A stretch of DNA of 64,000 nt. Source: UBA4615 sp964399635. Lineage in GTDB: Bacteria > Pseudomonadota > Gammaproteobacteria > Burkholderiales > Burkholderiaceae_E. Shown here piece by piece: positions 26,144-35,389 of the stretch (positions are counted from its first letter, which is position 1; each line of letters starts with the position of its first letter). The stretch covers positions 1-64,000 of the forward strand of contig CAYNRU010000059.1 in assembly GCA_964399635.1 (NCBI GenBank), given 5' to 3'. A model generated the notes under the pieces. The model was given only the letters and a program-made list of their open reading frames with translations. It had not been told where the DNA came from and did not search any database. A program made the translations under genes and the position numbers.

Positions 26144-27141
26144 CGCGCCGCATCCAGCGCGTAATAGGTCAGCACGCCGTCGGCGCCGGCGCGCTTGAAG
26201 GCGAGCAGCGCCTCCAGCGCGACCGTGCGCTCGTCGAGCCAGCCGTTGGCGGCGGCCGCCTTGATCATCGCGTACTCGCCGCTGACCTGGTAGACGAAGG
26301 TCGGCACGCTGAAGGTGTCCTTCACGCGGCGCACGATGTCGAGGTAGGGCATGCCCGGCTTGACCATGACCATGTCGGCGCCCTCTTGCAGGTCGAGCGC
26401 CACCTCGCGCAGCGCCTCGTCGCTGTTGGCCGGGTCCATCTGGTAGGTCTTCTTGTCGCCCTTGCCCAGGTTGGCCGCCGATCCGACGGCGTCGCGGAAC
26501 GGTCCGTAGAAGCCGGACGCGTACTTGGCGGAGTACGCCATGATCCGCGTGTGGATATGGCCCGCGCCCTCGAGGGCCTGGCGGATCGCGCCCACCCGGC
26601 CGTCCATCATGTCGGAGGGCGCGACGATGTCGACCCCCGCCTCGGCCTGCACCACGGCCTGCGCGCGCAGGATGTCGACGGTCACGTCATTGATCACGTA
26701 GCCCGACTCGTCCATCACGCCGTCCTGGCCATGGCTGGTGAACGGGTCGAGGGCCACGTCGGTGAGCACGCCGAGCTGCGGGAACCGCTGCTTGACCGCC
26801 CGCACGGCGCGGGGCACCAGGCCGTCGGGATCGGTGGCGATGCGCCCGTCGGGCGTCTTCAGCGCCGGGTCGATCACCGGAAAGATGGCGAGCACCGGCA
26901 CCCGCAGCGTCATGCACTGCTCGGCGACGCCGAGCAGGCGGTCGATGGAATGGCGGGCGACGCCGGGCATCGACGGCACGTCCTGGGTGATGCCCTGTCC
27001 GTCCACGACGAAACAGGGATAGATCAGGTCATCGGCGGTCACCGCGTTCTCGCGGACCAGGCGGCGGGTGAAGTCGTCGCGTCGCAACCGGCGGGGACGG
27101 TTTGCCGGAAACCCTTGCAGAACATGAAGATAGTCAGACAT
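26125..27141 (-). CDS. hemB: Delta-aminolevulinic acid dehydratase (porphobilinogen synthase)
   Basis: Condenses two 5-aminolevulinate molecules to porphobilinogen in haem synthesis (338 aa). Both active-site lysines are visible: AYSAKYASGFYGPFRDA and MVKPGMPYLD. The metal site reads DVALDPFTSHGQDG, where zinc enzymes have three cysteines; the Asp-rich version indicates the magnesium/potassium type. A magnesium-binding loop lies around EALREVALDLQEGADMVMVK. It is transcribed away from the candidate small RNA at 27230, and its end overlaps the CorA-family gene. Confidence 0.96.
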   Translation of the reverse strand: MSDYLHVLQGFPANRPRRLRRDDFTRRLVRENAVTADDLIYPCFVVDGQGITQDVPSMPGVARHSIDRLLGVAEQCMTLRVPVLAIFPVIDPALKTPDGRIATDPDGLVPRAVRAVKQRFPQLGVLTDVALDPFTSHGQDGVMDESGYVINDVTVDILRAQAVVQAEAGVDIVAPSDMMDGRVGAIRQALEGAGHIHTRIMAYSAKYASGFYGPFRDAVGSAANLGKGDKKTYQMDPANSDEALREVALDLQEGADMVMVKPGMPYLDIVRRVKDTFSVPTFVYQVSGEYAMIKAAAANGWLDERTVALEALLAFKRAGADGVLTYYALDAARWLKQG

Positions 27142-27196
27142 TCGTCGGTCCTTTGAACTCGTCGGTCAGCGAGCGGATCAGCCGGTCAAGAACTAG

Positions 27197-27224
27197 TTGC
27201 AAATTCTCACACGGTATCTATGAT
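27197..27224 (+). promoter_or_regulatory. Sigma-70-like promoter of the candidate small RNA
   Basis: TTGCAA (27197-27202) and TATGAT (27219-27224) are separated by 16 bases, pointing rightward, in a locally AT-rich spot between hemB and engB. No protein gene on the plus strand follows within reach, but two hairpins and a terminator do. Confidence 0.6.
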
Positions 27225-27229
27225 GAACG

Positions 27230-27336
27230 ACAGACGGTTACCCGACTGTCTCCCGCTTGTCCTCCCTGGGCGGGCGCCTGCGATCCACTCAAAGGCTATT
27301 CGGCCCCAAGGCTTCACGGCCGTCGGGGCTTTTTTT
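27230..27336 (+). ncRNA. Candidate small regulatory RNA between hemB and engB
   Basis: Predicted transcript of about 105 nt. Hairpin 1 (27229-27250) pairs GACAG-A-CGG with CCG-A-CTGTC around the loop TTAC. Hairpin 2 (27252-27274) pairs CCCGC with GCGGG and exposes the loop TTGTCCTCCCTGG, which contains CCTCCCT, complementary to Shine-Dalgarno sequences. An A-rich unpaired segment (around ACTCAAAGGC) follows, then an intrinsic terminator with seven T. The 3' end overlaps the 3' end of engB in antisense. In enterics the Spot 42 RNA is encoded convergent with engB (yihA), and Pseudomonas ErsA has a like position; this RNA is similar in length and placement, but I see no clear sequence homology. 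No open reading frame of note lies in it. Confidence 0.6.
27303..27336 (+). terminator. Rho-independent terminator
   Basis: GCCCC (27303-27307) pairs with GGGGC (27325-27329), with an inner GGC/GCC pairing around a six-base loop, and is followed by seven T (27330-27336). It ends the candidate small RNA on the plus strand. The opposite strand codes the last residues of EngB (EKKPRRP), so the T-run doubles as Lys codons. Confidence 0.75.
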
Positions 27337-27994
27337 CAGCCGCGGGCCCCGCGGCGGGTACGGTCCGGGCCGGCGTGGCGGGCAGGCCGGTCTCGAGCCA
27401 ATTCTCCACCAACCTGGCGAGCTCGTCGCTGCCCGACCGGTTCAGCGCGGAGAACTGCAGCGTCAGGTTCTCGGCGCCCGGGCGGATCCGCTCGATTTCG
27501 GCACGCACGTCGACCATCGCCTGGCGGCCGACCTGGCGGCCGAGCTTGTCGGACTTGGTCAGCACCAGTGCCAGCCGCACGCCGGGCGGCACCCAGCCGA
27601 TCAGGCGGCGGTCGAGGTCGGTGAGCTGGCGCCGGATGTCGACCAGCAGCACGACGCCGGCCAGCTGCGGCCGGTCCTGCAGATACTGGCCGGCGAGCTG
27701 GTCCCATCCGCGTTTGGTCTCGAGCGGCGCCGACGCGTACCCGTAGCCCGGCGTGTCCACGAGGTAGGCGACGGGGCGGTCGACCGGGCCCACCGCGAAG
27801 TAGTTGAGCGCCTGGGTGCGTCCGGGCGTGCGGCTAGAGAACGCAAGCCGGCGGCGGTTGCACAGGACGTTGATGGCGGAGGACTTGCCGGCGTTGGAGC
27901 GGCCGACGAAGGCGACCTCGAGCAGGCCGTCGCGGGGAAGCTGCGGCAGTGCTGCGACGGTCGTGTGGAAGCGGGCGGTCAGCAAGAGGGGCAT
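27314..27994 (-). CDS. engB: Ribosome biogenesis GTPase EngB (YihA/YsxC)
   Basis: Essential GTPase for assembly of the large ribosomal subunit (226 aa). The G motifs are complete: G1 GRSNAGKSS, the G2 Thr in RTPGRTQALNY, G3 DTPGYG and G4 TKSD, with SA in the G5 region (LQFSALNRSG). The C-terminus is extended by a Pro/Ala-rich tail ending KKPRRP. It is divergent from the cytochrome c4 gene, a common betaproteobacterial arrangement. Confidence 0.95.
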   Translation of the reverse strand: MPLLLTARFHTTVAALPQLPRDGLLEVAFVGRSNAGKSSAINVLCNRRRLAFSSRTPGRTQALNYFAVGPVDRPVAYLVDTPGYGYASAPLETKRGWDQLAGQYLQDRPQLAGVVLLVDIRRQLTDLDRRLIGWVPPGVRLALVLTKSDKLGRQVGRQAMVDVRAEIERIRPGAENLTLQFSALNRSGSDELARLVENWLETGLPATPARTVPAAGPAAEKKPRRP

Positions 27995-28005
27995 GGACCG
28001 GGGCT

Positions 28006-28015
28006 ATTGTACAAT
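28006..28015. promoter_or_regulatory. Palindromic -10 region shared by engB and cytochrome c4 genes
   Basis: The 10-mer ATTGTACAAT is its own reverse complement, so it offers TACAAT as a -10 hexamer on both strands between two divergent genes. It lies 12 bases before the engB start and 40 bases before the cytochrome start. I see no good -35 for either side. Confidence 0.45.
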
Positions 28016-28054
28016 CCCGGGTTTGCGCGCATTCACGAATTTCAGGTGTGTTTG

Positions 28055-28789
28055 ATGAACCGAGCGATGACCCGATTGGCCAGGACCGCGAGCGAACACG
28101 CGGTGCACGGCAAGCCCTCGGCGGGGCAGCGGCGATGGGCCGGCCCGCTTGTCGGCGCGGCACGCTGGGCCGCCTCGCTCGGCGCCTCGCTGCTGCTCGC
28201 CGGCGGCGCACTGGCCGCCGAGCCCGCCAGGAAGGTCGACGCCAGCAAGGGCCAGCAGATCGCGGGCCAGGTGTGCGCGGCCTGCCACGGCGCTGACGGC
28301 AACTCCCCGACACCGGCCAATCCCAAGCTCGCCGGCCAGCACGCCGACTATCTCTACAAGCAGCTGGTCAACTTCGTGCCGCAGAAGGGCGCCAAGGACG
28401 CCGAGCGCGCCAACGCGATCATGATGGGCATGGCCGCGACGCTGTCGGACGAGGACAAGCGCAACGTCTCCGCGTTCTACGCGAGCCAGGCGCAGAAGCC
28501 GTCCACGGCCCGCAGCAAGGAACTCGTGGAGCTCGGCCAGAAGATCTACCGCGGCGGCATCCCCGAGAAGCAGGTACCGGCCTGCGCCGGTTGCCATGGT
28601 CCGAGCGGCGCCGGCATCCCGGCCCAGTATCCGCGGATGGCGGGCCAGTGGGCCGAGTACACCGAATCCCAGCTCCTGCAGTTCCGTGCCGGCCAGCGCA
28701 ACAACAATGCGCAGATGACCGCGATCTCGGCCCGCCTGTCCGACCGCGAGATCAAGGCCGTGTCCGACTACATCGCCGGGCTGCGCTGA
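28055..28789 (+). CDS. Cytochrome c4 (di-haem)
   Basis: Periplasmic di-haem electron carrier (244 aa) that passes electrons to terminal oxidases. A long N-terminal region (about 50 residues) ends in a signal peptide with hydrophobic core ASLGASLLLAGGALAAEP. Two haem-binding sites follow: CAACH and CAGCH, each in its own c-type domain, with axial Met candidates in IMMGMAATLSDED and in the NAQMTAI stretch. The start at 28055 gives this length; a Met four codons later is also possible. In related genomes I would expect resB-ccsB cytochrome assembly genes next, but msrP follows instead. Confidence 0.92.
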   Translation: MNRAMTRLARTASEHAVHGKPSAGQRRWAGPLVGAARWAASLGASLLLAGGALAAEPARKVDASKGQQIAGQVCAACHGADGNSPTPANPKLAGQHADYLYKQLVNFVPQKGAKDAERANAIMMGMAATLSDEDKRNVSAFYASQAQKPSTARSKELVELGQKIYRGGIPEKQVPACAGCHGPSGAGIPAQYPRMAGQWAEYTESQLLQFRAGQRNNNAQMTAISARLSDREIKAVSDYIAGLR

Positions 28790-28834
28790 TCGGGCGGGCC
28801 CGCGGGCCGTCCGCTGCTGCGGCAGACCGCTGGC

Positions 28835-28852
28835 GGGCGCCCTCGGGCGCCC
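28835..28852 (+). terminator. GC-rich hairpin after cytochrome c4 gene
   Basis: GGGCGCCC-TC-GGGCGCCC forms a strong stem about 45 bases after the stop. The bases that follow (GTGCTCGTTTC) have only a short T-run, so it may slow or stop transcription weakly. Confidence 0.35.
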
Positions 28853-28944
28853 GTGCTCGTTTCGGGGCCGGCGCGCGTCATGTGCTCGCCCGAAGTTCAG
28901 GACTCCCCCAGAATGACGACTCAGTCGCAGCTCAGGAGACCGCC

Positions 28945-29904
<960 letters not shown>

Positions 29905-30567
29905 CGCGCGTCGGCCGGCCGTCCGCCGACTGCCGCCCCCGCCCGGGCGTCTGCGCGCGCTCAAGGCGGGCGTGTTCCTGCTGGCGCTGGGACCGCTCGC
30001 GCGCCTGGTGCTGGCGGGCACCACGGGCGCCTTCGGCGGGCTCGGCGCCAATCCGGTGGAGCTGGTGACGCGGTCCACCGGCACCTGGACACTGGTGCTG
30101 CTGTGCGTGACGCTGGCGATCACGCCGCTTCGCCGTCTCACCGGCCTGGTCTGGCTGCTGCGACTGCGCCGGATGCTCGGGCTGTTCGCGTTCTTCTATG
30201 GGGTGCTCCACTTCACGACCTACTTCTGGCTCGACCAGTGGTTCGACGTCGCGGCGATCGTTCGCGACGTGATCAAGCGGCCGTTCATCACGGTGGGCTT
30301 CGTTGCCCTCGTGCTGATGATCCCGCTCGCCGTGACCTCGACCGACGCGATGATCCGCCGGCTCGGGCGAGACTGGGGGCGGCTGCACCGGCTGGTGTAC
30401 GGGGTCGCGATCGCGGCGGTGCTGCACTACTGGTGGCACAAGTCGGGCAAGAACGACTATTCCGAGGTGGGCTGGTACGCGGCCGCGGTGGCGCTGATGC
30501 TGGGCTGGCGGGTATTCGACCGGCTGCGCGCCCGGGGCTTCGTGCGCGGACCCTCGACGCGGCGGCC

Positions 30568-31053
30568 ATGACGCTGGCGGGCGCACGGCGCGGGCCTGCA
30601 ATGCCTCAGGCGCTCGGGGCGAGCGCGGCGCTGGGCGCGACGGTGCTCGCGGCGTGCTTGCTCGTGGCGCCGGGTGCGACGCGGGCGCAGGGGACCGCGC
30701 CGCCGGCGCAGCCCGCGCCGGACTGCGGCATGCAGCGCACCCAGGCCGATATGAACCGCTGCGCCCAGGAGGCCAGCCGCGCGGCCGACGCGCGGCTGGC
30801 TGCGGCCTACCGGTCGGTGTCGGCGTCGCTCGACGCGCCGCAGCGCGACGCCCTGCGGCGCGCGCAGAAAGCCTGGCTCGGCTGGCGCGCCGCGGCGTGC
30901 GACTAAGAGGCGAGCGCGGCCCTCGGCGGCAGCGCGGCACCCATGGTCCGCACGCGGTGCGCCGCGCGGATGACGCACGAGCGCGCGGCCGAGCTCGATC
31001 GGCTCGGGCGCTGCCCAGAGGGCGACCTCGGCTGCCCGCGCGGCAAGTCCTGA
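30568..31053 (+). pseudogene. DUF1311/LprI-like secreted protein, interrupted by an in-frame stop
   Basis: The frame starts with an ATGA overlap with msrQ and encodes a signal peptide (AALGATVLAACLLVAPGATRAQ), a Cys-containing DCGMQRTQADMNRCAQEA and the DUF1311 helix AQKAWLGWRAAACD. A TAA at 30904-30906 (codon 113) then stops it, but the same frame goes on with EASAALGGSAAPMVRTRCAA and ends at TGA 31051-31053. In this family the conserved block runs straight through (W-x-x-R-x-x-x-C-x-Y/F-E), so TAA most likely replaced a Tyr codon. The family includes LprI-type lysozyme inhibitors. Either a recent pseudogene or a truncated protein. Confidence 0.7.
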
Positions 31054-31128
31054 GCCGGGCTCCGGCGCGAGCTCACCGACCGACCCGCCGCGGGGCCCTG
31101 TCGGACCGCGGATGAATCGAAGTCGCCG

Positions 31129-32400
31129 TCAGCCGCGCGCCAGCGTGTGTTCGCCCGCGAACAGGTCGGTGACGCGCTCGCGCTCGCGAACCACGTGCAC
31201 GGTGCCGCCGTCGACCATCACCTCGGCGCCGCGCGGGCGCGTGTTGTAGTTGGAGCTCATCGACATCCCGTAGGCGCCGGCCGACAGGATCGCGAGCAGG
31301 TCGCCCTCGCGGATCGCGAGCATGCGTGCCCGGCCGAGCCAGTCGCCCGATTCGCACACCGGCCCGACGACGTCGTAGACCTGCTGCTGGCCCGGCGCCG
31401 GCGCGACCGGCACGATCTCGTGCCAGGCCTCGTACATCGCGGGCCGCATCAGGTCGTTCATCGCCGCATCGACGACCGCAAAGCGCCGGTCGCCGTTGTG
31501 CTTGAGCACCTCCACGCGGGTGAGCAGCAGGCCCGCGTTGCCCACCATCGAGCGACCGAACTCGAACATGACCTCCGGCACCGCGCGCCCGGTGCGCGCG
31601 GCCCAGGCGTCGATGCCCGCGAACATCGCGGCGAGCAGCGCGTCGCGTGCCGGCGGCGTCTCGTCGCGGTAGGCGATCCCCAGGCCGCCGCCCAGGTCGA
31701 GGTGGTGCAGCACGATGCCTTCGGTGGCGAGCGCCTCGACCAGCTCGAGCACGCGGTCGAGGGCCGCGAGGAAGGGCGCGAGCTCGGTGATCTGCGAACC
31801 GATATGGCAGTCGATGCCCTCGATGCGCAGGTTGGGCAGCGCGGCGGCCTGCCGATAGGCGGCGAGCGCGCGCTCGTGGGCGATCCCGAACTTGTTCTCG
31901 CGCAGGCCGGTGGAGATGTAGGGGTGTGTGCCGGCGTCGACGTCCGGGTTCACGCGCAGCGAGATCGGGGCGCGCACGCCCATCGCGCCCGCCACCGCGT
32001 CGAGGCGTACCAGTTCGCTCTCGGACTCGACGTTGAAGCAGCGCACGCCTGCGGCGAGCGCCTGCCTCATTTCGGCCGCGCTCTTGCCAACGCCCGAGAA
32101 CACGGTCTTTCGCGGGTCACCGCCGGCGGCCAGCACGCGGGCGAGCTCCCCGCCCGACACGATGTCGAACCCCGCCCCACGGCGCGCCAGCAGCTCGAGG
32201 ATCGCGAGGTTGCTGTTCGCCTTGATCGCATAGCAGACCAGCGCGCGACGGCCGGCCGTGGCCCGCTCGAATTCGGTCCAGGCTTCCTCGATCGCGGCAC
32301 GCGAGTAGACCCAGGTGGGTGTGCCGAAGCGTTCGGCGATCTCGGTCAGCGGAACCTGCTCGGCGTGCAGGCAACCGCCGACGGTGGGAAACCAGTGCAT
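31129..32400 (-). CDS. lysA: Diaminopimelate decarboxylase
   Basis: Last enzyme of lysine synthesis (423 aa), a fold-type III PLP enzyme. The PLP lysine is in VCYAIKANSNLAIL. Other marks are FSGVGKSAAEMRQAL, RVNPDVDAGTHPYISTG, CHIGSQITEL, the phosphate loop DLGGGLGIAY, and VCESGDWLGR from the C-terminal domain. The start MHWFPTVGGCLHAEQVPL matches the family. lptM lies 73 bases upstream on the same strand and is usually its partner gene. Confidence 0.96.
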   Translation of the reverse strand: MHWFPTVGGCLHAEQVPLTEIAERFGTPTWVYSRAAIEEAWTEFERATAGRRALVCYAIKANSNLAILELLARRGAGFDIVSGGELARVLAAGGDPRKTVFSGVGKSAAEMRQALAAGVRCFNVESESELVRLDAVAGAMGVRAPISLRVNPDVDAGTHPYISTGLRENKFGIAHERALAAYRQAAALPNLRIEGIDCHIGSQITELAPFLAALDRVLELVEALATEGIVLHHLDLGGGLGIAYRDETPPARDALLAAMFAGIDAWAARTGRAVPEVMFEFGRSMVGNAGLLLTRVEVLKHNGDRRFAVVDAAMNDLMRPAMYEAWHEIVPVAPAPGQQQVYDVVGPVCESGDWLGRARMLAIREGDLLAILSAGAYGMSMSSNYNTRPRGAEVMVDGGTVHVVRERERVTDLFAGEHTLARG

Positions 32401-32473
32401 CGGACAACCTCGAAGAAGGACGCCGTGGCCGACGGGCCGGCCAGGCTCGGGCGCTGCTGGGACTGCGGATCGG

Positions 32474-32725
32474 TCAGTAGGGCGGCGGCGCGCCGGTCGG
32501 GGTGCTGGCGGACGGGAGCTCGGTGCGCTCGCGCGGCGGTGCCGGCGCGGGCGTACCCGGCGTCCGCGCGCCGGCCTTCGCGGGCGGCTCGGCCGGCGGC
32601 GTGGGCAGGTACAGCGGGCCGCGCTGGCCGCAGGCCGAGAGCACCGCGGACACCAGCACCGAACCGGCTAGAATCCCCGCCGACAGCGCCGGATGCCGGC
32701 GCGTGCGACCGTTCTCGCGATCCAT
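32474..32725 (-). CDS. lptM: LptM-like small lipoprotein (LPS translocon maturation chaperone family)
   Basis: A lipoprotein of 83 aa. The start at 32725 gives signal peptide ILAGSVLVSAVLSAC with lipobox LSAC, followed by GQRGPLYLP, the short conserved N-terminus of the mature LptM/YifL family; the rest is a Pro/Ala-rich tail. In E. coli LptM helps LptD form the right disulphides. It lies just before lysA, the family's usual place, and its start is only 14 bases from the divergent cyaY start, so its promoter must lie in or across cyaY. Confidence 0.82.
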   Translation of the reverse strand: MDRENGRTRRHPALSAGILAGSVLVSAVLSACGQRGPLYLPTPPAEPPAKAGARTPGTPAPAPPRERTELPSASTPTGAPPPY

Positions 32726-32739
32726 GAGGCCAGCATAGC

Positions 32740-33072
32740 ATGAGCGAACAGGGGTTCCAGAAGGCCGCCGAAGCGACGCTCGACGCGATCGAGGCATGCC
32801 TCGAGCGGGCCGTCGATGACGACGCCATCGACGTGGAGATCGAGCGCACCGACAACGTGATCACGCTCACCTTCGAGGACGATTCGAAGGTCATCGTCAA
32901 CAGTCATTCGGCTGCGCGCGAGATCTGGATCGCGGCCCGCTCGGGCGGCTTTCACTTCCGCCAGGACGGCGCCCGCTGGATCGACGGGCGCAGCGGCGAC
33001 GAACTGTTCGGGGCGCTGTCCAGGCTGGTCAGCGCGCAGGGCGGCGCGGCGGTGGTGCTGGCGCCGCGTTGA
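32740..33072 (+). CDS. cyaY: Iron-sulfur cluster assembly/iron donor protein CyaY (frataxin)
   Basis: Frataxin homologue of 110 aa that binds iron and tunes cluster assembly on IscS. The acidic first helix carries EATLDAIEACLERAVDDDA; the sheet has VITLTFEDDSKVIVNSHS, EIWIAARSGGFHF, and the end FGALSRLVSAQGG. No Shine-Dalgarno sequence is visible before the ATG. Confidence 0.94.
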   Translation: MSEQGFQKAAEATLDAIEACLERAVDDDAIDVEIERTDNVITLTFEDDSKVIVNSHSAAREIWIAARSGGFHFRQDGARWIDGRSGDELFGALSRLVSAQGGAAVVLAPR

Positions 33073-33312
33073 TCAGGACGCGGCGGATCCGGCCTGCGCA
33101 GCGGGCCCGGTCGGCGCGAGGTCGCGCCCGGCGAGCCGCAGCGCCTCCTGCAGCACCGCCGGGTCGCCGACGTGGTTGGCGAGCAGCAATACCAGCCGGC
33201 AGTTGAACTGCACGCTCTGCGCATCGTCCAGGCCGCGGTGCGCGGCGATCAGCGCCTCGTAGAAGTCGTCGGGCCGCTCGAGGCCGGAGTCCACGTTCAG
33301 TCGGGCGCTCAT
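33073..33312 (-). CDS. DUF2783-type small protein
   Basis: A 79-aa protein starting MSARLNVDSGLERPDDFYEA and containing LIAAHRGLDDAQS and CRLVLLLANHVGD. This matches a small uncharacterised family encoded next to FAD-dependent aromatic hydroxylases. Here its ATG overlaps the monooxygenase stop by 4 bases, so they are made together and probably interact. Its stop is directly next to the cyaY stop on the other strand. Confidence 0.78.
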   Translation of the reverse strand: MSARLNVDSGLERPDDFYEALIAAHRGLDDAQSVQFNCRLVLLLANHVGDPAVLQEALRLAGRDLAPTGPAAQAGSAAS

Positions 33313-35183
33313 GGTCGGATTCCTTCTGAGAGCCCCGGCGCGCCGGTCGCGGCGCGACCGCGCCCGGCGGGCTCTGCGGCGAGGGCTGCGGGCGCTGCGC
33401 AGACCGCGCCGCCGCCGGGGTCCGAAGCGGCGCCGCTGGCGGCGTCGGTGCCGGTCGGGGCGCCCGCGGGCGCCCGCCCGAGCGCGCGGCCGATCGCGTC
33501 GGCGAGCGCAGGCCCGTCCAGCGTGCGCCAGCGGGCGCAGACGTGCTGGTCTGGCCGCAGCAGGTAGGCGGTGCCCGGCCGTGCGTCGCAGCGGCGCGCC
33601 ATCAGCCCGTCGCGGTCGATCAGCGCCTCGACGCCCTCGAGCCGCCGGTTGTCGAGCCGTTCGGCGAGCGGCACGGCATGGCGCGAGCCGGCCGGCAGCA
33701 TCAGGTGGACGCGCGGGCGCGGCAGGCCGCGGTGCGCGACCGCATCGAGCAGCGCCGCGACCTCGGCCGCGCAGCGCACGGGGTCGGCGGGGTCGACGAA
33801 CATCAGCAGGTCGAAGCGCCCGCCCGTGCGCTGCAGCCACCACGAGGGCTCGCCCTCCGGGCTCGCGAGCGGCGCGTCGGTCGAGGGCGCGCCGGGGCGC
33901 ATCGCCGGCGCCGCGAACGGTGCGTCGTCGGGCGCGTTGGCCGGGCTGGCGTCGAGGGTGGCGGGCGTCGAGAGCCGGCCGCTGTTGACCAGCCTGCGCG
34001 CGAAGGGCAAGGTCTCGGCGAGCGCCAGCGTGGCGTCGCGGAACGCCCGCGCGACCGCCGACTTGGGCGTGATGAAGTCGGTGCTCCGGGTGGAGTTGAG
34101 GATGTTCTCGTCGGCGGCGGCCTCGCGCTCGCGCGACCAGGCGTCCAGCACCGACGGATCGGCCTCGCCGCGCACCACGTGCGCGAGTCGCCATGCCAGC
34201 GCGTCGGCGTCCTGGATGCCCGAGTTGGCGCCGCGCGCCCCGAACGGCGAGACCTGGTGGGCGGCGTCGCCCGCGAACAGCACGCGCCCGTGGCGGAAAC
34301 GCTCCATGCGGCGACACTGGAAGGTGTAGACGCTCACCCACTCCAACTCGAACTCGCGGTCGCCGAGCATCGCCCGGAGCCGGGGCAGCACCCGCTCGGG
34401 CTTCTTCTCCTCGTCCGGATCGGCGTCCCAGCCGAGCTGGAAGTCGACCCGCCAGAGGTTGTCGGCCTGCCGGTGCAGCAGCACCGACTGTCCGGGATGG
34501 AAGGGCGGATCGAACCAGAACCAGCGCTCGGTCGGGTAGTCGGCCTTCATCAGCACGTCGGCGATCAGGAACCGGTCGCGAAAGACCTGGCCGTGGCTCT
34601 CCAGCCCGAGCATGTGCCGAACCGGACTGCGCGCGCCGTCGGCGACGACCAGCCAGTCGCACTCCAGGCGGTAGGGGCCGTCCGGCGTCTCGACGGTCAC
34701 GGACACGCCGTCGGCCGACGGGGTGACCGCCGTGACGCGGCTGCGCCAACGCAGGTCGAGGCCGGGCTGCGCATCGGCGCGCGCGACCAAGACGTCCTCG
34801 AAGTGGTATTGCTGCAGGTTCACGAAGGCCGGCCGCTGGTGGCCGGCCTCGGGCAGCAGGTCGAAGCCGTAGATCTCGCGCTCGCGCACGAACACGCGGC
34901 CCCGGTTCCAGCTGACGCCGCGCTCGACCACCGGCTGGGCGCAGCCGATCCTGTCGAGGATCTCGAGGGTGCGCTTGGCATAGCAGACGGCCCGCGAGCC
35001 GACGCTGACGGTCTGATCCTCGTCGAGCAGCACCACCGGCGTGCCCTGGGCGGCGAGGTCGATCGCGGTGCACAGGCCGACCGGACCCGCCCCGACGACG
35101 ACGACAGGGTGTCGGACGGCGCCGTCCGCGCGCTGATCGGGGCTGCGCCGGTACTTGAACACCGGATTGGCGTAGGTCTTCAT
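33309..35183 (-). CDS. FAD-dependent aromatic monooxygenase
   Basis: Flavoprotein hydroxylase of 624 aa, like 3-(3-hydroxyphenyl)propionate hydroxylases. The FAD/NAD(P)H motifs are VVVVGAGPVGLCTAIDLA near residue 30, the DG motif in DWLVVADGARSPVR, and GDAAHQVSPFGARGANSGIQD. The C-terminal thioredoxin-like domain (about 480-590) is followed by an Ala/Gly-rich tail. The start MKTYANPVFKYRR is supported by GGAGGAG 4 bases upstream. A CATAAT -10-like box lies at 35223-35228 on the minus strand. Substrate unknown. Confidence 0.87.
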   Translation of the reverse strand: MKTYANPVFKYRRSPDQRADGAVRHPVVVVGAGPVGLCTAIDLAAQGTPVVLLDEDQTVSVGSRAVCYAKRTLEILDRIGCAQPVVERGVSWNRGRVFVREREIYGFDLLPEAGHQRPAFVNLQQYHFEDVLVARADAQPGLDLRWRSRVTAVTPSADGVSVTVETPDGPYRLECDWLVVADGARSPVRHMLGLESHGQVFRDRFLIADVLMKADYPTERWFWFDPPFHPGQSVLLHRQADNLWRVDFQLGWDADPDEEKKPERVLPRLRAMLGDREFELEWVSVYTFQCRRMERFRHGRVLFAGDAAHQVSPFGARGANSGIQDADALAWRLAHVVRGEADPSVLDAWSREREAAADENILNSTRSTDFITPKSAVARAFRDATLALAETLPFARRLVNSGRLSTPATLDASPANAPDDAPFAAPAMRPGAPSTDAPLASPEGEPSWWLQRTGGRFDLLMFVDPADPVRCAAEVAALLDAVAHRGLPRPRVHLMLPAGSRHAVPLAERLDNRRLEGVEALIDRDGLMARRCDARPGTAYLLRPDQHVCARWRTLDGPALADAIGRALGRAPAGAPTGTDAASGAASDPGGGAVCAAPAALAAEPAGRGRAATGAPGLSEGIRP

Positions 35184-35389
35184 GTCTCCTCCGCAGGCGA
35201 CCCGGGGGCCGCCGATGGACCTATTATGGGTGAGCGCGCCGCTCGCCGACAGCGGAGCCGGGGCCGGCACGCCGTGCCTGGGCCACGCCGCCGCGGCGGC
35301 GCCGACACCGACGCCGTCCGACCGTAACCGGGCATGGCGGTTGCTAAGGGAAGGAGGCACTCCCGCGCAATTTCATAAGGAAGAACGCC

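Noticed and set aside
32669..32674. TAGAAT box as a cyaY promoter inside lptM
   Set aside because: The -35 partner is poor and the fit may be chance; only the very short gap between the divergent starts is certain.
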